Shown piece by piece: positions 7,638 to 16,623 of a stretch of DNA of 64,000 nucleotides (the stretch's first letter is position 1; each line of letters opens with the position of its first letter). Below the pieces are notes generated by a model. The model ran no database searches, was not told where the DNA came from, and worked only from the letters and a program-made list of their open reading frames with translations. The translations under genes were made by a program, and so were the position numbers. This stretch comes from CBFHMJ01 sp965656875 (GTDB lineage: Bacteria > Pseudomonadota > Gammaproteobacteria > Enterobacterales > Alteromonadaceae). Where the stretch lies: positions 62,001 to 126,000 of the forward strand of contig CBFHMJ010000025.1 in NCBI GenBank assembly GCA_965656875.1, read 5' to 3'.

Positions 7638-10208
7638 ATGTTTGTGCAAGATATAGAAAAACACACCCCAATGATGCAACAGTATTTGCGCTTGAAAGCG
7701 CAACATCAAGACATTTTATTGTTTTATCGTATGGGCGATTTCTATGAGTTGTTTTTCGATGATGCCAAACGTGCAGCTGATCTGTTAGACATATCCCTAA
7801 CCCATCGTGGACAGTCTGCCGGAACCCCGATTCCAATGGCTGGCGTGCCTTATCATGCGGTTGAAAACTACCTGGCAAAATTAGTAAAACTGGGCGAATC
7901 CGTTGCAATTTGTGAACAAATTGGTGACCCCGCCACCAGCAAAGGACCGGTTGAACGTAAAGTTGTTCGAATTGTTACACCGGGAACTGTTAGTGATGAA
8001 GCCTTGCTTGAAGAACGTTCTGATAATCTGCTTGCATCTGTCTGGGCCGACCGTAAAGGTATTTTTGGCATTAGCTGGCTGGATATTAACTCTGGTCGTT
8101 TCGTCGTTACTGAGTGCGATACCGAAGAAGAGCTGACAGCTGTATTACTAAGAACTGCGCCAGCGGAACTGCTTTATCCGGAAAGCTTTACCTATTTTCA
8201 CCTGATTGAAAATAACCATGGTTTGCGTCGTCGTCCTGAATGGGAATTTGATCGTGAAACTGCACATCGATTACTCAACCAACAATTCCAGACCAAAGAC
8301 CTTAAAGGCTTTGGTGTCTCAGAAAATAATCGTGGGCTGATTGCGGCAGGTTGTCTGATTCAATATGTAAAAGACACACAACGTGTTGCTCTTCCACATA
8401 TTCGCGCCATTTCAATGGAACAAAACGAGACAAATGTCGTCATGGATGCCGCGACTCGTAAAAATCTTGAATTAACGGTCAATCTATCAGGTGGTCATGA
8501 AAATACACTGGCTCAGGTGCTTGATAATACAGCGACTGCAATGGGAAGCCGTTTGCTAAAACGTTGGATCAACAACCCTGTTCGACAACCCGTTATTCTT
8601 GATAATCGACTGGATGCGATTGGTGAGATCATGGAAGAAGGTTTATCAGAACCCATCAAAGACTGTCTGAAACGTATTGGTGATATTGAACGTATCATTG
8701 CACGTCTGGCTATCCGTTCAGCAAGGCCTCGCGATTTCGCTCGGTTGAGAAATGCCTTCGCCACCTTACCTGAATTAACACAAACCATTGCCACGCTGAA
8801 TGAAGGAAGACTGGAAACCCTTCGCGAACAACTGCCACTGTTTGAAGAGCTGCATGATTTGTTGAACCAGGCCATCGTAGAAAATCCACCGGTACTGATC
8901 AGAGATGGTGGTGTTATTGCCCCGGGATTTAATGCTGAGTTAGATGAGTGGCGAAACCTGAATAATGGTGCGACAGAATATCTGGAAGAACTGGAGCAAC
9001 GAGAACGAGAGCGAACGGGTATTCCAACACTAAAAATTGGCTTTAATAAAGTACACGGCTTTTATATCGAAATTAGCCGCGCCAATTCGGATGCTGTTCC
9101 ACCTGAATACATTAGACGCCAGACGTTAAAGAACAATGAACGCTACATCATTCCTGAATTAAAAGAACATGAAGACAAGGTACTAAGTAGTCAAAGTAAA
9201 GCACTGGCATTAGAAAAACAGCTTTATGATCAACTATTCGATGCGTTTTTACCCTGGTTGGAACAACTTCAAATCGCAACGACCGCACTGAGCGAACTGG
9301 ATGTACTGAATAACCTGGCAGACCGTGCAGAAGTACTGAATTATACCCGCCCGGTCATTCATCCACCGAATACCGGGCTGGATATTGCAAATGGTCGTCA
9401 CCCTGTCGTTGAACACGTCATGTCTGAACCCTTTATTGCCAACCCGGTTATGCTGTCACCGGAACGGCGAATGTTGATCATTACCGGTCCTAACATGGGT
9501 GGTAAATCAACGTACATGCGACAAACAGCTTTGATTACTTTAATGGCACATATTGGTTCTTATGTACCAGCCGATGCAGCTGTTATTGGCATGGTTGATC
9601 GTATTTTTACCCGAATAGGCGCATCAGACGATCTGGCGTCGGGTCGCTCCACTTTCATGGTAGAGATGACGGAAACGGCAAACATTCTCAACAATGCAAC
9701 AGAAAGTAGCCTGGTATTAATGGATGAAATAGGCCGTGGCACCAGCACCTATGATGGCTTGTCGCTGGCGTGGGCCAGTGCAGAATATCTGGCCAATAAC
9801 ATCAAAGCGATGACTTTATTCGCTACTCACTATTTCGAACTGACACAGCTCGCTGATCAGATCCCGGCGTTAAACAACGTTCATCTTGATGCTGTTGAAC
9901 ATGGTGATACAGTCGCTTTCATGCATTCTGTTCAGGAAGGGCCAGCAAGCAAAAGCTTTGGTCTTCAGGTTGCCCAACTGGCAGGTGTACCAAAAAATGT
10001 TTTGAAGAAAGCAAAAGCACGATTAGCCGCTCTGGAATCGGCATCAGGTCAACAACAAGCCTCATCGCCAGATACAGCTCCGGTGCAACAATTGAATTTG
10101 ATTGAAGTGGATTCCGCAGCACTTGACGCGCTGGAGCAAATTAATCCGGATAATATGACACCTCGTCAGGCATTAGATGCGTTGTATCAATTGAAATCAC
10201 TGCTTTAA
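7638..10208 (+). CDS. mutS: DNA mismatch repair ATPase MutS
   Basis: MutS recognises base mismatches and small loops and recruits MutL. The 856-residue protein starts with the mismatch-binding domain, including the canonical RMGDFYELFFDDAK with the Phe-X-Glu wedge. The connector, lever and clamp domains follow, and the ABC-type ATPase has Walker A GPNMGGKST near residue 616 and Walker B LVLMDEIGRGTST. The C-terminal region has a QQLNLI stretch that resembles a beta-clamp binding motif. The ATG has GGAGAG upstream. It is monocistronic, with a terminator 34 bp downstream. Confidence 0.98.
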   Translation: MFVQDIEKHTPMMQQYLRLKAQHQDILLFYRMGDFYELFFDDAKRAADLLDISLTHRGQSAGTPIPMAGVPYHAVENYLAKLVKLGESVAICEQIGDPATSKGPVERKVVRIVTPGTVSDEALLEERSDNLLASVWADRKGIFGISWLDINSGRFVVTECDTEEELTAVLLRTAPAELLYPESFTYFHLIENNHGLRRRPEWEFDRETAHRLLNQQFQTKDLKGFGVSENNRGLIAAGCLIQYVKDTQRVALPHIRAISMEQNETNVVMDAATRKNLELTVNLSGGHENTLAQVLDNTATAMGSRLLKRWINNPVRQPVILDNRLDAIGEIMEEGLSEPIKDCLKRIGDIERIIARLAIRSARPRDFARLRNAFATLPELTQTIATLNEGRLETLREQLPLFEELHDLLNQAIVENPPVLIRDGGVIAPGFNAELDEWRNLNNGATEYLEELEQRERERTGIPTLKIGFNKVHGFYIEISRANSDAVPPEYIRRQTLKNNERYIIPELKEHEDKVLSSQSKALALEKQLYDQLFDAFLPWLEQLQIATTALSELDVLNNLADRAEVLNYTRPVIHPPNTGLDIANGRHPVVEHVMSEPFIANPVMLSPERRMLIITGPNMGGKSTYMRQTALITLMAHIGSYVPADAAVIGMVDRIFTRIGASDDLASGRSTFMVEMTETANILNNATESSLVLMDEIGRGTSTYDGLSLAWASAEYLANNIKAMTLFATHYFELTQLADQIPALNNVHLDAVEHGDTVAFMHSVQEGPASKSFGLQVAQLAGVPKNVLKKAKARLAALESASGQQQASSPDTAPVQQLNLIEVDSAALDALEQINPDNMTPRQALDALYQLKSLL

Positions 10209-10241
10209 TGACATAATCACTGCTACGAAAACATATATGAC

Positions 10242-10297
10242 AAAAAAGCCGATGAATTTGAAGCAAACTTAGAAGTTCTTCAATCATCGGCTTTTTT
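10242..10297. terminator. Bidirectional terminator between mutS and yqiK
   Basis: AAAAAAGCCGATGA (10242-10255) pairs perfectly with TCATCGGCTTTTTT (10284-10297). It gives a T run on both strands, between two convergent genes. Confidence 0.8.
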
Positions 10298-10333
10298 ATG
10301 TTTATCAAAAATATTGTTTATTCGTCATTCGAA

Positions 10334-12100
10334 CTATTTTTTCGAATCTGCAACCCCCGACACCAGACCATTAATATCACCACCGCTAATACCGATTTCA
10401 TTCATCAGTGATTCCATTAAAGGTGCCTGAGCACGATAACGTAAGGCGCTGTTTACCACTTGATCCGCCAGACTACCAGAACCCGCATCTGTTGACTCTC
10501 CCGAGGCAGATGTCGCTGCCTGACCATTCAAACCATCAACCTGAAGGATTTTAATACCGTCAATATTCTCAATCGGTTTAACACTTTCACGAATAATTTC
10601 AGGTAACTGTTTAATCAGCTCCATTTTGACCTGCATCGCAATTTGCTCGGCAGACAGAATATTGCTGGCTTCATTGATTTCACGCTGACCTTTTGCATCA
10701 ACTTCATAGCGACGTTGTGCGGCTTCAGCCAGCAAGGTTTCAGCTTGTGCTTTACCTTCAGCTTCAATACGTAATTTTTCAGCTTCACCTTGAGATAAGG
10801 TTCTGATCGCTTCAGCCTGATCTTCGGCAGCCTGCTTTTCAGCTTCTGCGGCAATCTTCACGCCGAGTGCAGCACGCTCAGCTTCTTTTGCAGCTTCAAC
10901 CAGTTCGATTTGCTTCTCACGCTCAGCCTGCTCACTCATTCGAGCGGTAACAACCGCCTCCTCAGCTTTAACAGCATCGGCACGAGCGAGATCTGCCTGC
11001 GCCTGTGCTTCAGATTGCTCTTTTGATTTAACAGCAACAATTATCGCCTGCTCTTGCTCTGCTAAAGAAACCGCTTTTTTCTTCTCGATATTAGCAACTT
11101 CCAACGCTTTAGCTCGGGCTACTTCAATTTCATTCAGTGCCTGATCTTTTAGAATTCGCTCTTCTTCAACCTGACGCTGAGAGTGAATTTCAGCTTGCTC
11201 GATTTGCTTCTGAGACTCGATTTCAGCTGATTTTGCTTCTTGTTCACGCAATGCTTTTTGCTGCGCAATCTCTGCTGTCTGTTCAGCACGACGAATTTCC
11301 ACTTCCCGCTCCTGCTCCAGCCTTGAGTATTCAACTTCACGCTGTTGCGCCAGACGCGCAGATTCTTGTTGACGAGTTATATCCAGTCGTTGACGCTCAG
11401 CTTCTAGATTCTTGGTTTGAATCTGAACTTCGGTTTCCTGTTCAATTTCATTCCGTTCTTTACGGCGGTTCTCAATCTGTTTAGTCAGTAAAGTTAAACC
11501 CTGTGCATCGAAGGCATTTTCTGGATTCAAATATTCTCGCGATGTTTGATCCAGCCCAGTCAGAGAAACACTTTCCAGTTCCAGACCGTTTTTCAGTAAG
11601 TCTTCTGATACAGCGATTTGCACCTTCTGTACAAAGTCGACTCGCTTTTCATGAAGTTCTTCCATCGCCATTTCAGCTGCGACAGACCGAAGTGCATCAA
11701 CAAATTTACCTTCGATTAATTCCTTCAGCGCATCGGTATCCATTGTACGGCGACCCAATGTTTGCGCCGCATTGGCAATTGCATCTTTTGTTGGCTGAAC
11801 ACGAACATAAAATTCTGCCTGTACATCAACTCGCATTCGGTCTTTCGTTATCAATGCTTGCTGATTGATTCTTGAGACTTCCAGCCGCAAGGTGTTCATG
11901 TTAACTGGTATCACTTCATGGAACACAGGCAGCACCAGAGAGCCGCCGTTCATCACGACAACCTGTCCACCAAAACCGGTGCGAACAAATGAGATTTCTT
12001 TAGATGCTTTCTTATAGAGACGAGCAAAGATTAGACCAATGGTAAGTAGCGCGACGAGGCCAATACCGCTAAATAAAACTACGGGTTGAAGATTTTCCAT
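10334..12100 (-). CDS. yqiK: Flotillin-like SPFH protein (YqiK family)
   Basis: This 588-residue protein belongs to the flotillin family of membrane-microdomain scaffolds. Residues 8-28 form an N-terminal membrane segment. An SPFH/band-7 domain spans about 30-210, with MNTLRLEVSRINQQALITKD and the RRTMDTDALKELIEGKF region. A very long Glu/Ala/Gln-rich coiled coil spans about 215-480. The C-terminal flotillin domain (about 480-588) includes QMKMELIKQLPEIIRESVKPI-type sequence. The gene follows yqiJ by 85 bp, the usual YqiJ-YqiK pair, and a GGGAG element precedes its ATG. The function in bacteria is not settled; membrane fluidity or envelope-stress roles are proposed for the family. Confidence 0.9.
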   Translation of the reverse strand: MENLQPVVLFSGIGLVALLTIGLIFARLYKKASKEISFVRTGFGGQVVVMNGGSLVLPVFHEVIPVNMNTLRLEVSRINQQALITKDRMRVDVQAEFYVRVQPTKDAIANAAQTLGRRTMDTDALKELIEGKFVDALRSVAAEMAMEELHEKRVDFVQKVQIAVSEDLLKNGLELESVSLTGLDQTSREYLNPENAFDAQGLTLLTKQIENRRKERNEIEQETEVQIQTKNLEAERQRLDITRQQESARLAQQREVEYSRLEQEREVEIRRAEQTAEIAQQKALREQEAKSAEIESQKQIEQAEIHSQRQVEEERILKDQALNEIEVARAKALEVANIEKKKAVSLAEQEQAIIVAVKSKEQSEAQAQADLARADAVKAEEAVVTARMSEQAEREKQIELVEAAKEAERAALGVKIAAEAEKQAAEDQAEAIRTLSQGEAEKLRIEAEGKAQAETLLAEAAQRRYEVDAKGQREINEASNILSAEQIAMQVKMELIKQLPEIIRESVKPIENIDGIKILQVDGLNGQAATSASGESTDAGSGSLADQVVNSALRYRAQAPLMESLMNEIGISGGDINGLVSGVADSKK

Positions 12101-12185
12101 ATTTTCTCCCTTTATCCCTTCTCCTTTGAAGGGATGAACTCACAATATGCGACACAAGTGTTCGCACGGTTATAAATTTGTCCTG

Positions 12186-12791
12186 TTACAGGCTACCAGC
12201 CAGATAGACATTACCCTGCATTTCCAGAATGGCGACTGTATCGCCTGTTGAGAAAGAAACGTCATCCTCCCAGGGGGCAACCATAATGTAATGTGTCTGC
12301 CCGTGTTGATCCTGTAATTTAGCCTGAGCCGGTTGCCCTTTTTTTGCAGTTCCAACAACAATAGTAGCGCTCAATCCAACAAACGAATCACGAGATACAG
12401 CTGTTGTATCTTCCGCAAAAACCGGAACTATCCGACGAAGTACTATTTGAGCAATTGGCAAGGAAAGGACTGTTGCCATTAATGCAGCTATCCAGCCAGT
12501 CATTAAACTGCCGGTAAATATATTGGAGGAAAGTTGAAGTGTCAGGCCTGTCATTGAAAAGATGGCCAGCAATAATGTCAGAATAATCAGAAACGGGATT
12601 TTTCCCAATTGAAGCCAGTCAGTTGCACCTGATGCACCATCGACGTCAACATCAGGTATCAGATTGTCTATCGGACCTGAGGCATCTAAGCCGGATATCA
12701 ATCCAACGCCCTGAACAAGCGCTATCACTGACATTACGATAAGCGCAACGAAAAAGTATCCATTTTCCGCCGCCAGCAAGAAATCCATCAT
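12186..12791 (-). CDS. yqiJ: YqiJ-family membrane protein with OB-fold domain
   Basis: This 201-residue protein has hydrophobic segments at about 12-34, 66-88 and 98-118, then a C-terminal soluble domain (about 130-201). That domain resembles the NfeD/YqiJ OB fold: FVGLSATIVVGTAKKGQPAQA and GDTVAILEMQGNVYLA. NfeD-type proteins partner with flotillins, and the flotillin gene lies immediately downstream, so the two probably act together in the inner membrane. It starts at the first of two ATG codons behind GGGAG. A tandem 12-bp repeat lies 140-190 bp upstream. Confidence 0.85.
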   Translation of the reverse strand: MMDFLLAAENGYFFVALIVMSVIALVQGVGLISGLDASGPIDNLIPDVDVDGASGATDWLQLGKIPFLIILTLLLAIFSMTGLTLQLSSNIFTGSLMTGWIAALMATVLSLPIAQIVLRRIVPVFAEDTTAVSRDSFVGLSATIVVGTAKKGQPAQAKLQDQHGQTHYIMVAPWEDDVSFSTGDTVAILEMQGNVYLAGSL

Positions 12792-12931
12792 TACATACTC
12801 CCTTTATCTGTTGAATGTTAACAACAGCGCGATACGTTATCCGATAAAATGGATTAACACAACCAGTCTGAGTCTGATGTAATTTACCAGTGACGACTCT
12901 TCTGCTTGTCGTGTACTTATATAACGTTTCA

Positions 12932-12978
12932 GAAAACGCTTTTGAAAACGCTTTTGAAAACGCTTTGAAAACGTTGTG
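12932..12978 (-). repeat. Tandem 12-bp repeat upstream of yqiJ
   Basis: Two exact copies of GAAAACGCTTTT (12932-12943, 12944-12955) are followed by an 11-bp copy missing one T (12956-12966) and a diverged copy GAAAACGTTGTG (12967-12978). AAAACG at near 12-bp steps suggests cooperative operator sites for the yqiJK promoter, or slippage-generated sequence. No matching regulator is known to me. Confidence 0.7.
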
Positions 12979-13062
12979 TAGTGATTCAACCTGAGAATCC
13001 TGAAACGCAGAAGAGTGACACGACAAGCTTTGCCTTTAAAAGATAAAACGAACGAATTTATA

Positions 13063-14178
13063 TCAGGGTAAATGCTCCAACGCCAGATACTCATGGGATT
13101 GCATTTCCAGCAACCGGCTTCGACAGCGCTGAAATTCAAACGTTAAACGTCCATCACTGTACAAATCATCCAGTGGAACCTCGGCAGAAATGATTAGTTT
13201 GACGTGCCGCTCATAGAATTCATCAACTAATGCAATAAACCGTCTGGCTGCATCATCATTGTTCGCGTTCATTTGTTTTACGGAGGACAATAAAACGGTG
13301 TGGTAACAACGACTGATTTCCATGTAGTCCGTCTGAGAGCGTGCTGTCTCACATAACGTATGAAAATCAAATTCAATCACGCCGTCGGCTTCTTTTAACG
13401 CCGTTACTTTACGTCCGGTAATTTCAATATCTGCATTGAACTGCTTTGGATCGCTGGCGAGCTGGTCAAAATATTCATTCATATTGGTCACCGCTTGCTC
13501 ATCCAAAGGCGCATGATAAATTTCAGCTTGCTCCAGTGTTCGCAACCGGTAATCAATACCGCTATCAACATTAACAACGTCAGTGTGCTTTTTAATTAAG
13601 TCTATGGCAGGTAAGAATCTCGCTCGCTGTAATCCATTTCGATAAAGATCATCAGGAGGAATGTTTGATGTCGCCACCAGCACAATACCCAGTTCAAACA
13701 GTTCCTGGAACAAAGTACCCAGTAACATTGCATCCGTGATATCAGAGACAAAAAATTCGTCAAAACAGATTATTTGCGTCTCAGCCGCCAGTTTTTTAGC
13801 TATCTTTTTAAGTGGATCGACCTCACCTTTTGCTACTTTTAGTTCATCATGAACTCTGTGCATGAAACGGTGAAAGTGAACACGAAGTTTATTATCGCCA
13901 GGCAATGTGTCGTAAAACGTATCCATCAACCATGTTTTACCACGACCTACGCCACCCCAGAAATAAAGGCCTTTTATAGTATGAACATCGCTTTTTTTAT
14001 TTTTTCCAAAGAGTTTGGACAATAAACCTGTCGGGCGTTGTTGCTGCATAGTCACCAAATCATGATGGAGTCTGTCCAAATGCCTGACAGCATTTTCCTG
14101 GGCAGCATCATATTGGAAGTTGTTATGCGCTAAATCATCCTGGTACTTACTAATAGGGGTTAAATTACTCATGGGCAC
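13063..14178 (-). CDS. zapE: Cell division protein ZapE (AFG1-like ATPase)
   Basis: ZapE is an FtsZ-associated ATPase of the AFG1 family. The 371-residue protein has Walker A GGVGRGKT at 75-82, Walker B IICFDEFFVSDI near 140, the sensor-like LVATSNIPPDDLYRNGLQR, and the C-terminal ALVDEFYERHVKLIISAE segment typical of the family. Length fits. It is divergent from zapG and degQ, the usual neighbourhood in gammaproteobacteria. Translation could start at Met1 or Met3; the first is used here. Confidence 0.95.
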   Translation of the reverse strand: MPMSNLTPISKYQDDLAHNNFQYDAAQENAVRHLDRLHHDLVTMQQQRPTGLLSKLFGKNKKSDVHTIKGLYFWGGVGRGKTWLMDTFYDTLPGDNKLRVHFHRFMHRVHDELKVAKGEVDPLKKIAKKLAAETQIICFDEFFVSDITDAMLLGTLFQELFELGIVLVATSNIPPDDLYRNGLQRARFLPAIDLIKKHTDVVNVDSGIDYRLRTLEQAEIYHAPLDEQAVTNMNEYFDQLASDPKQFNADIEITGRKVTALKEADGVIEFDFHTLCETARSQTDYMEISRCYHTVLLSSVKQMNANNDDAARRFIALVDEFYERHVKLIISAEVPLDDLYSDGRLTFEFQRCRSRLLEMQSHEYLALEHLP

Positions 14179-14455
14179 TACAAGTATCTACTCTGTTATT
14201 CAGTTGCTATAGTTTAAAAACAGCTGAATGGCCATCTGCCGCAATAAATCGGTACATTTGGCCGCTCGAAAATGCTAAACATCAAAGGGGAGCAATGTTA
14301 ACATGCCTGGCACTTTCAGGCAGGAAGAAATATTGCTGTAGAGGGAGACTTTCAACACTAAGTTTTTCTCACAACGCCCTCTGAATAGCAGCTCGGGAAA
14401 TGGATTGTTACAAATAGAGCTGAACCTGATTTTTTGATTTTTGGAGTTGAAGAAA

Positions 14456-14917
14456 ATGACGATTATTTATGTCGCTGCGGGCCTGGTGGCCGGAATCATC
14501 ATCGGATTCCTGCTAGGTCGTTTTTACACGAACAGAGCTTTAGAAGTTGGAAATCTGGAAGAGCAGGTAGAAGCTTCCCAAAAAGAACTTTCCAAATACA
14601 AACAAGAAATGGGTGAACACCTGAATGCCACGTCCTCTCTGGCTTTACAGATGAAAGAAAACTACGACGAGCTATTAAAGCAAGTCGAGAAAGCATCGAA
14701 AATGATGCAGGAAGACGTCGTAAATGCAGGCAGTCACATGCCATTTTTCTCTCACGAAACATCCGAACAGCTTCGAAATGTAAGCATGGATTTGAACGAT
14801 TCGCGTAAAAAAGAAACTCCACTGGATGAGCAACCAAAAGATTATTCCTCTCAGCCAAGTGGCCTTTTTAACGAAAAAGCACGTACAGAAAACGCGCAAA
14901 CAGAATCGGCTAACTGA
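14456..14917 (+). CDS. zapG: YhcB/ZapG-family (DUF1043) division-envelope protein
   Basis: This 153-residue inner-membrane protein has one N-terminal membrane helix (TIIYVAAGLVAGIIIGFLLG, residues 2-21). A charged coiled coil spans about 30-85, followed by a polar, poorly ordered tail. That layout is the YhcB/DUF1043 family, linked to coordinating cell division and envelope growth. An in-frame TTG lies at 14441, but ATG 14456 is preferred because GGAG at 14443-14446 lies at the right distance and the protein then begins just before the helix. It lies 59 bp upstream of degQ, matching the E. coli order yhcB-degQ-degS. Confidence 0.88.
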   Translation: MTIIYVAAGLVAGIIIGFLLGRFYTNRALEVGNLEEQVEASQKELSKYKQEMGEHLNATSSLALQMKENYDELLKQVEKASKMMQEDVVNAGSHMPFFSHETSEQLRNVSMDLNDSRKKETPLDEQPKDYSSQPSGLFNEKARTENAQTESAN

Positions 14918-14976
14918 ACTTTGTCGTAAATCATCGGTCTGTATCTGCAAAGCATACTGATGGAGTTTGATTTACG

Positions 14977-16359
14977 ATGAATAAGATAAAAAGTAAATTC
15001 ACAAAAAGCATTATTGGCGCGCTAATTGTTGGTTCAACAGTGGCTGTAACACCTGCTACAGCCACCGCGCAAATTCCATTCTCATTGTTTAGCAGTGAAA
15101 CACCTTCCCTGGCACCTATGCTGGAGAAAGTCACACCAGCCGTCGTTAGAATATCTGTTGCAGGCAATAAAGAAGTCAGACGACAGGTTCCAGATATTTT
15201 CCGTTTCTTCGGCCAACGTCGAGGCCCTCAGCAATATAAAGAAGAACGTCCATTCACTGGCCTTGGCTCTGGTGTCATTATTGACGCAAGCGAAGGTTAC
15301 ATCGTGACGAATCATCACGTTATTGCTGATGCAGATAAGATCAAAGTTACCTTGAAGGACGGAAGAGAATTCGATGCGAAGAAAATTGGTGATGACGCCG
15401 ATAGCGACATCGCGATTCTCCAAATCGAAGCAAAAGATCTGACAGATATCAAAATTGCTGATTCAGATAAACTTCGAGTTGGTGATTTTGCCATTGCTAT
15501 CGGTAATCCTTTCGGTCTGACACAAACTGTGACCTCGGGAATTATCAGCGCATTAGGCCGCTCAGGGCTGAACATTGAAGGATATGAAGACTTTATTCAA
15601 ACCGACGCAGCCATTAACTCTGGAAACTCAGGTGGTGCGCTGGTCGATTTGAACGGCAATCTGATTGGTATTAATACCGCAATTTATGGTCCTAATGGTG
15701 GCAATGTCGGGATCGGTTTCGCTATCCCATCGAACATGATGCAAAGCCTGGTTGGACAAATTCTTGAATTTGGCGAAGTACGTCGTGGTGTGTTAGGTGT
15801 GCGTGGCGGTGAATTATCTTCTGACATTGCAGAAGCAATGGGACTGGATATCGCCCAGGGCGCGTTTATCAACGAAGTTCTTGAAGACAGCTCAGCAAAA
15901 GAAGCAGGAATTAAATCAGGTGACGTAATTACGTCGGTTAATGGCGTGAAAATTAAGACCTTTGCCGAACTTGCCAGTAAGATTGGCACCCTTGGCGCAG
16001 GTAAAAAAGTTGCCATCGGTATCTTCCGGGACGGAAAAGAACTGGAACTGGACGTCACGTTGAAAGAATCTTCAGGCGCTAAAATTGAAGCTGAAAATCT
16101 TCATGAAATGCTAACGGGCGCATCTCTGACCAATGGCCAGAGTAAAACGGGACTGGACGGCGTTGAAATTACAGCCGTTGAAGAACGTTCTCCGGCCGCT
16201 CGTCTGGGACTTGAAGAAGGTGACGTAATCACAGGTGTAAATCGTCGCCGCGTCGAAGACATGGGTGATCTGCGTACTATCCTGAAAGAAATTAAATCAG
16301 GTGCTATCGCCATTCAAATTCAACGAGGCCGTCAGGATCTGTATTTATTGATTCGCTAA
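14977..16359 (+). CDS. degQ: Periplasmic serine endoprotease DegQ/MucD (Do family)
   Basis: This is a 460-residue HtrA-family protease and chaperone for misfolded envelope proteins. It has a signal peptide of about 31 residues ending ATATAQ. The trypsin-like domain has the triad His114 (TNHHV), Asp144 (DSDIAIL) and Ser218 (NSGNSGG). Two PDZ domains follow at about 260-350 and 370-455. The linker lacks the long LA loop of DegP, so DegQ/MucD fits better. degS follows after 264 bp, behind a hairpin and a terminator. Confidence 0.95.
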   Translation: MNKIKSKFTKSIIGALIVGSTVAVTPATATAQIPFSLFSSETPSLAPMLEKVTPAVVRISVAGNKEVRRQVPDIFRFFGQRRGPQQYKEERPFTGLGSGVIIDASEGYIVTNHHVIADADKIKVTLKDGREFDAKKIGDDADSDIAILQIEAKDLTDIKIADSDKLRVGDFAIAIGNPFGLTQTVTSGIISALGRSGLNIEGYEDFIQTDAAINSGNSGGALVDLNGNLIGINTAIYGPNGGNVGIGFAIPSNMMQSLVGQILEFGEVRRGVLGVRGGELSSDIAEAMGLDIAQGAFINEVLEDSSAKEAGIKSGDVITSVNGVKIKTFAELASKIGTLGAGKKVAIGIFRDGKELELDVTLKESSGAKIEAENLHEMLTGASLTNGQSKTGLDGVEITAVEERSPAARLGLEEGDVITGVNRRRVEDMGDLRTILKEIKSGAIAIQIQRGRQDLYLLIR

Positions 16360-16374
16360 CGGTTTATTGTATTG

Positions 16375-16410
16375 GTCGTCCTGAGCTATTGCTCTGATAG
16401 CGAGGACGAC
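16375..16410 (+). other. Strong hairpin in the degQ 3' region
   Basis: GTCGTCCT (16375-16382) pairs with AGGACGAC (16403-16410), and GCTAT with ATAGC inside it. No T run follows, so it looks like an RNA stabilising or processing structure rather than a terminator. A true terminator follows at 16442. Confidence 0.6.
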
Positions 16411-16441
16411 TCTCCCCATAACTTAATCAACATCCCCTTAC

Positions 16442-16493
16442 AAAACGCTCTTATCTTCCTTCCATTTGGTAGACACCTCACAAGAGCGTTTTT
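16442..16493 (+). terminator. degQ terminator
   Basis: AAAACGCTCTT (16442-16452) pairs with AAGAGCGTTTT (16482-16492) and continues into T residues, 83 bp after the degQ stop. The loop is long, about 29 nt. Confidence 0.65.
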
Positions 16494-16623
16494 ATCCTCG
16501 ATTAAAATTTCGTTTACTGAAAAATTGCATAATTTGATCGCGACGATTATGGTATAAAGCAGCAGTCAGAGAACATATTGTTCTTGCTACTGTTTTTATC
16601 GCTAACAATAAGAATTCTTCATC

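Noticed and set aside
11137..11868. Long plus-strand open frames opposite yqiK
   Set aside because: They mirror the repetitive coiled-coil codons of yqiK and have no independent support.
14308..14322. TGGCAC element resembling a sigma-54 promoter upstream of zapG
   Set aside because: The GC of the -12 element is off by one base from the required spacing and the TTGC core is absent.
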